Part shown: positions 60,625-64,000 of the stretch, piece by piece
How positions within the stretch are numbered: position 1 is the stretch's first letter
Layout: each line of letters begins with the position of its first letter
Source of the DNA: Shewanella insulae
GTDB taxonomy: Bacteria > Pseudomonadota > Gammaproteobacteria > Enterobacterales > Shewanellaceae
Direction of reading: 5' to 3'
NCBI RefSeq assembly: GCF_009831655.1
Contig: NZ_WRPA01000021.1
Location: 1-64,000, forward strand
DNA: 64,000 bases
The notes under the pieces: model-generated
Seen by the model: the letters and a program-made list of their open reading frames with translations, nothing else
Told to the model about the DNA's origin: nothing
Database searches by the model: none
Program-made: the position numbers and the translations under genes

Positions 60625-61590
60625 ATGAGCAATCAAACACTTAAGAAAATCAGCGAACTCGATGTCTTCTGTTTGATGGTATTTAAAGTCATTTTTCAAA
60701 CTGGACATGCCAACATAGCGGCAAAGCAGCTTAATGTATCTGCACCTAAAATTAGCCGTTGTTTGAATATGTTACGTGCCACCTTCGACGATGAGCTCTT
60801 CTATCGTCGCCAACTCGGGCTCAAGCCCACCCCTATGGCGGAGTTTCTCTACGAGCCCGTGTGTCAGTTCTGTGAAGCCGTCTTAAAAATAGAACAGTCT
60901 ATCAGCGAAAAGAGTAGCGAGTTGGCTAGCGATCGCCTGAGAATCGCGGTCACCTCGAGTATCATGGCCAGCCTCTCCCTGGCTTTTGCCCGTAGCGATG
61001 CCAAGACCGCCTTTAGTCAACTGCAGTTTGTGATCTGGGGGGATGACTCAGCCGATCAGATCCATAACGGTGAGCTGGATATGGGGGTGACTTTCGATGC
61101 CTGTAACGAGCATTCATTATCGGTGGAGACCTTAGGCTGTCTGAGTAGTGTCTGTCTGGCAGCTAATGAGGAGCATGCCATCTGGACTCAGAGTGAACCT
61201 TTGACCCTAGAGACTATCTGTCGTCACCCCTTTCTCTGCCTGGATGGTAAGGGGTTTAATGACAAGATTGACCCGCTAGAGGTGTTCGCTCGCCAGAACG
61301 GTGCCGACATAGATTGCATAGAGAGAGTCAGTTCGCGAGATGAATGGTATAGCCATCTGTTGACCATGAACTCGGTGGCTTTCCTGCCTTGTTCCGAGGC
61401 CGAGATCTGCGGTGCCTTGCCCGGGATCCGTGTGGTACGCCTGTCTGACGAGGAGGTGGCTCGGCTTCATGGTGAAAGCATGTCGCCCCAATACCTGCTG
61501 CTGGAGAATCCTGCCGAGTATCGCCGTTACTCGATGGAGCAGAGAGAATTAATTATCCAGCTTATCAAACAGCTACTGGTTAAATGTTAA
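60625..61590 (+). CDS. LysR-family transcriptional regulator
   Basis: A 321-residue regulator. The N-terminal helix-turn-helix lies at about residues 14-60 (FKVIFQTGHANIAAKQLNVSAPKISRCLNML). The C-terminal effector domain is diverged (DRLRIAVTSSIMASLSLAFARSD). It sits directly upstream of, and in the same direction as, the decaheme cytochrome with a 159-base gap, so control of that gene is plausible but not shown. Related LysR genes lie near Shewanella respiratory genes. The effector is unknown. Confidence 0.87.
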   Translation: MSNQTLKKISELDVFCLMVFKVIFQTGHANIAAKQLNVSAPKISRCLNMLRATFDDELFYRRQLGLKPTPMAEFLYEPVCQFCEAVLKIEQSISEKSSELASDRLRIAVTSSIMASLSLAFARSDAKTAFSQLQFVIWGDDSADQIHNGELDMGVTFDACNEHSLSVETLGCLSSVCLAANEEHAIWTQSEPLTLETICRHPFLCLDGKGFNDKIDPLEVFARQNGADIDCIERVSSRDEWYSHLLTMNSVAFLPCSEAEICGALPGIRVVRLSDEEVARLHGESMSPQYLLLENPAEYRRYSMEQRELIIQLIKQLLVKC

Positions 61591-61599
61591 TTCCACAAA

Positions 61600-61630
61600 T
61601 TGAAATTTACACTTTCAGATTTTGAAATTT
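61600..61630. promoter_or_regulatory. Direct repeat upstream of the decaheme cytochrome
   Basis: TTGAAATTT occurs at 61600-61608 and again at 61622-61630, exactly 22 bases apart (about two helical turns). Each copy is nearly palindromic (AAATTT core). The spacing would put bound proteins on the same DNA face, but the AT-richness makes chance a real alternative. Confidence 0.35.
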
Positions 61631-61749
61631 CTGTTAATGAATCTTTAAATTGCAGTCACAACTTGGACTCAATTACCTAACATTTTGTCGTTACTCCCTT
61701 ATATTTGAGGTACTGCAATAGCAGAAAATACCTACAAAGGGATATGGCG

Positions 61750-64000
61750 ATGAAAAAAAATAAAATTACCTTATTAGCCATGGCACTCTTTTGTGCCATT
61801 GGTGTGAGTGCGTGTGGTGATGGTGATGATGGTAAAGATGGCGCGCCAGGTGAACCTGGCGTTCCTGGTACTCCTGGTACACCTGGTGCACCCGCGGGAT
61901 CGACTGTTGATGCTGTAGCCACAGCCGCAGACTTCAAACTGACTCTACAACCTGCCGATATCGTAGTAGTAGGAGCTGATGACTTCTCTATTAAGTTCAC
62001 CGCGACAGGTAAAAATAGTAAAGGAGATGATGTTCCGTTCACTGGCCTGGACAAGGTTGCCCTCTATGTTACCAACCAGGTCGCTAACGCTACTGACAGT
62101 GGCGCACCTATGCTCTGGTCAAACAATGCGATCGCAAACGAGTTTGGCTCTAGCATGTACTGTACACCTACCGGTAAGGCAACTGCCCGTGGCGGCGCCG
62201 AAGTTAATGCCTGTACTCTGGTGGAAGATCCTGAAAATCCAGGTACATACACAGGTACTTGGGAGCATGACGGTAATGCCCCTGTAGTGGCCGCGGCTGG
62301 TGATCCTAACAGCATGTTCCGCGTCATGGTGCGTACCTACAACGTGACCGATGCCAACGGTGAATCGATTTCCGATAAATTACTCTCTACTCCGCTCGAT
62401 TTCATTCCTGCAACGGGTGAGATGGCCGTATCGGCCAAAGATTCGGTATCAAGCGCCGCATGTATTCAGTGTCACAGCGAGTTGATGGGCTATGGTGATG
62501 ACGATAAGCGTATTGCTAATATCGGTGCTCACCACAACTATCAGAAAGTGGAAAACTGTATCGCGTGTCATAACCCTGCTTATGCCGCCGATCAAAATGA
62601 TCCTGAAAAAGGCTTTAACCCTAACTTCAACGCTATGATCCATACCATTCACGCGGGTGGTCATCTTGCAGAGTGGGGTGTGCTGAAAGGTGAAGCATTA
62701 GAAGAGTTTGCTGGCGTTCACTTCCCAGCTGAGCTCAACGAGTGTAAGACCTGTCACGACAATGGCAATCAGTGGAAAGAGAACGTTTATCGTGAGGCCT
62801 GTGTAGGTTGTCACGTAACGGTTAATTTCGAAACTGGTGAAGGTCACTCTGAGTTCCAGCTGCCACAGGCTGACGATTCACAATGTATGAACTGTCACAT
62901 AGGTAACCTGAGCCCAGAAATAGTGCATAAGGTAGGTAACAGAGCGATTGAACAGGAACAGCTTGTATTTGAATTCCAAGGTGTGACTGTGACTGACAAT
63001 GGCGATGGCACCAGCGCATTGACAGTGAAGACTAAGGTCACTATCAACGGTGCAGCACCTGTCGATGGTACTATGTTAGATCCATATATTACTATGGCTG
63101 GCAAGTTGTTAATTGGTAATGTTGATAGTAAAGGAGCTCCGATTACTGGATTAGGTATGTCGGTTAAAGGTGTGGCAATTACAGGCGGTATCCTGACCAC
63201 GACTAAGAGCTTCGACTCTGCACGTCTGACAGGTTCTATCTACGTAACCGCTGATATGTTGGTTTGTGCGGCTAGTGGTGAGGTTATTAAGTGTGCTGAC
63301 GAAGATCGACCTTCGAAAGTGGCCGTAAGCTCACCTATTAAGTACTTCAACCTGGATGACCCTGCGGTTGCACCAATGCAAGCCCGCATGAGCGACCCTG
63401 CTCGTGTCACTGTGAGCGAAGCTAAGTGTAACAGCTGTCACGGTAGCCTGACTTATCCTAAGGAAGGACACCATGGTGTGACCGAGTTTACTCAGTGTAT
63501 GGATTGTCACAACGATAAAAATCCTGGTACTTACTACCCACAAGCCAAGTATCAAACTGGTGAAGTTGACGAAAGCGGTGCTCCAATCACTGCGCCAATA
63601 GAAGGTGTAACCTTCGCGCACAAAGATCTGATGACTGCGGCTCACCGTTTCCACTCTGGTACTTACGGTGGTGGTATCTATCTAGATAAGAACCTGGAAA
63701 CTGTAGGTTACCCAGCGCTAGCGACTGACTGTGAAGCTTGTCACAAAGATGGTGCGACCTTCTTCGCAGCCGATGGTGGTTTGACTTCTGGTAAGCGTTC
63801 AATTCAAGTTAAGACAGGGTATATATCTCCTGTAGCTGAAACTTGCCGCTCATGTCACATCAGCGCCTCTGCGATAGCTCACTTCGAGAGCAATGGTGCG
63901 ACCGTGAATGGTAAGGCAGATACATCGGCCGACTTACCTGTCGAGTCTTGTGCAACCTGTCACGCCGAAGGCAAGACATACGGTGTTGATAAAGTTCACG
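61750..64000 (+). CDS. Outer-surface decaheme c-type cytochrome, OmcA/MtrC family (partial, 3' end cut)
   Basis: Lipoprotein with a signal peptide and lipidated Cys22 (GVSAC), so it is exported and anchored at the outer membrane. Residues 25-48 form eight collagen-like G-X-X triplets (GAPGEPGVPGTPG). Ten CXXCH haem sites are present, starting at bases 62461, 62557, 62743, 62800, 62884, 63427, 63496, 63730, 63844 and 63949. That gives two groups of five around a beta-rich domain, the MtrC/OmcA/MtrF plan. It should pass electrons from the MtrAB conduit to extracellular iron or manganese oxides or flavins. The window ends after 750 codons, close to the expected C-terminus. AAGGGA precedes the ATG. 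It is not clear which paralogue it is. Confidence 0.93.
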   Translation, partial: MKKNKITLLAMALFCAIGVSACGDGDDGKDGAPGEPGVPGTPGTPGAPAGSTVDAVATAADFKLTLQPADIVVVGADDFSIKFTATGKNSKGDDVPFTGLDKVALYVTNQVANATDSGAPMLWSNNAIANEFGSSMYCTPTGKATARGGAEVNACTLVEDPENPGTYTGTWEHDGNAPVVAAAGDPNSMFRVMVRTYNVTDANGESISDKLLSTPLDFIPATGEMAVSAKDSVSSAACIQCHSELMGYGDDDKRIANIGAHHNYQKVENCIACHNPAYAADQNDPEKGFNPNFNAMIHTIHAGGHLAEWGVLKGEALEEFAGVHFPAELNECKTCHDNGNQWKENVYREACVGCHVTVNFETGEGHSEFQLPQADDSQCMNCHIGNLSPEIVHKVGNRAIEQEQLVFEFQGVTVTDNGDGTSALTVKTKVTINGAAPVDGTMLDPYITMAGKLLIGNVDSKGAPITGLGMSVKGVAITGGILTTTKSFDSARLTGSIYVTADMLVCAASGEVIKCADEDRPSKVAVSSPIKYFNLDDPAVAPMQARMSDPARVTVSEAKCNSCHGSLTYPKEGHHGVTEFTQCMDCHNDKNPGTYYPQAKYQTGEVDESGAPITAPIEGVTFAHKDLMTAAHRFHSGTYGGGIYLDKNLETVGYPALATDCEACHKDGATFFAADGGLTSGKRSIQVKTGYISPVAETCRSCHISASAIAHFESNGATVNGKADTSADLPVESCATCHAEGKTYGVDKVH

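Noticed and set aside
61822..61893. Collagen-like triplets suggesting a phage tail fibre
   Set aside because: They follow a lipobox and precede ten haem-binding motifs in the same frame, so they belong to the cytochrome. No phage genes are present.
1..64000. Search for tRNA, rRNA, CRISPR arrays, insertion sequences, integrases or att sites
   Set aside because: None could be recognised by reading. No transposase-like or integrase-like frame and no regularly spaced repeats were seen.

Overview
The window reads as a chromosomal stretch of a Shewanella species. The best indicators are the decaheme MtrC/OmcA-type outer-surface cytochrome entering at the right edge, the DUF3019-RstA-RstB-MipA cluster, Shewanella-type DUF3718 and DUF5610 proteins, an ObgE with a long Asp-rich tail, and the argR/mdh, ispB/rplU-rpmA-obgE and lptD-surA-pdxA-rsmA-apaG-apaH gene orders of gammaproteobacteria. 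The fairly high G+C would fit a warmer- or deep-water Shewanella lineage, but I cannot fix the species. I found no tRNA, rRNA, CRISPR array, insertion sequence or prophage. Almost all of the sequence is coding, and intergenic gaps are short.

Layout. 1-7.8 kb: aroG (DAHP synthase), a 58-codon small gene, an Atm1-type ABC exporter, small hypothetical genes, a SixA-like phosphatase, a DUF5610 protein, ferredoxin-NADP reductase and a glutathione S-transferase-like protein. 7.9-13.4 kb is an iron and peroxide block: a perfect 7-1-7 Fur box, fbpABC ferric iron uptake, a DyP-type haem peroxidase with a weaker Fur-like site, and a cupin. 13.6-20.5 kb is housekeeping: argR with phased ARG boxes, divergent mdh, ispB, rplU-rpmA-obgE, yjjP-yjjB and folA. 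21-30 kb, mostly on the minus strand: a chemoreceptor, then the lptD-surA-pdxA-rsmA-apaG-apaH block for outer-membrane biogenesis, PLP synthesis and rRNA methylation. 30.2-34.4 kb on the plus strand: amgK-murU peptidoglycan recycling, djlA, an outer-membrane beta-barrel and a 2-hydroxyacid dehydrogenase. 34.4-43.5 kb: purT, the yiaW-yiaV pair, a Ycf46-like AAA ATPase, a DUF4136 lipoprotein, and the mipA-DUF3019-rstA-rstB unit.

43.6-49.3 kb is the most intriguing accessory region. A LysR regulator is divergent from a glutaryl-CoA dehydrogenase. This is followed by a single-chain alpha-beta fused 2-oxoacid dehydrogenase E1, translationally coupled to a FabD-like acyltransferase in which the carboxylate-binding arginine position is Met. 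No E2 or E3 gene accompanies the E1, so an unusual acyl-transfer pathway is possible. 50.4-55.3 kb holds an acetate transporter converging on a three-gene phosphorelay (hybrid kinase, Hpt, atypical response regulator) whose genes all overlap. 55.4-60.5 kb holds an OmpA-like lipoprotein, small membrane proteins, and a SufR-like Fe-S regulator divergent from an FMN reductase. 60.6-64 kb holds a LysR regulator and the decaheme cytochrome. All ten CXXCH sites of the cytochrome are present, but its C-terminus is cut off by the window edge.

Product names rest on remembered family motifs and gene order. No database search was run.
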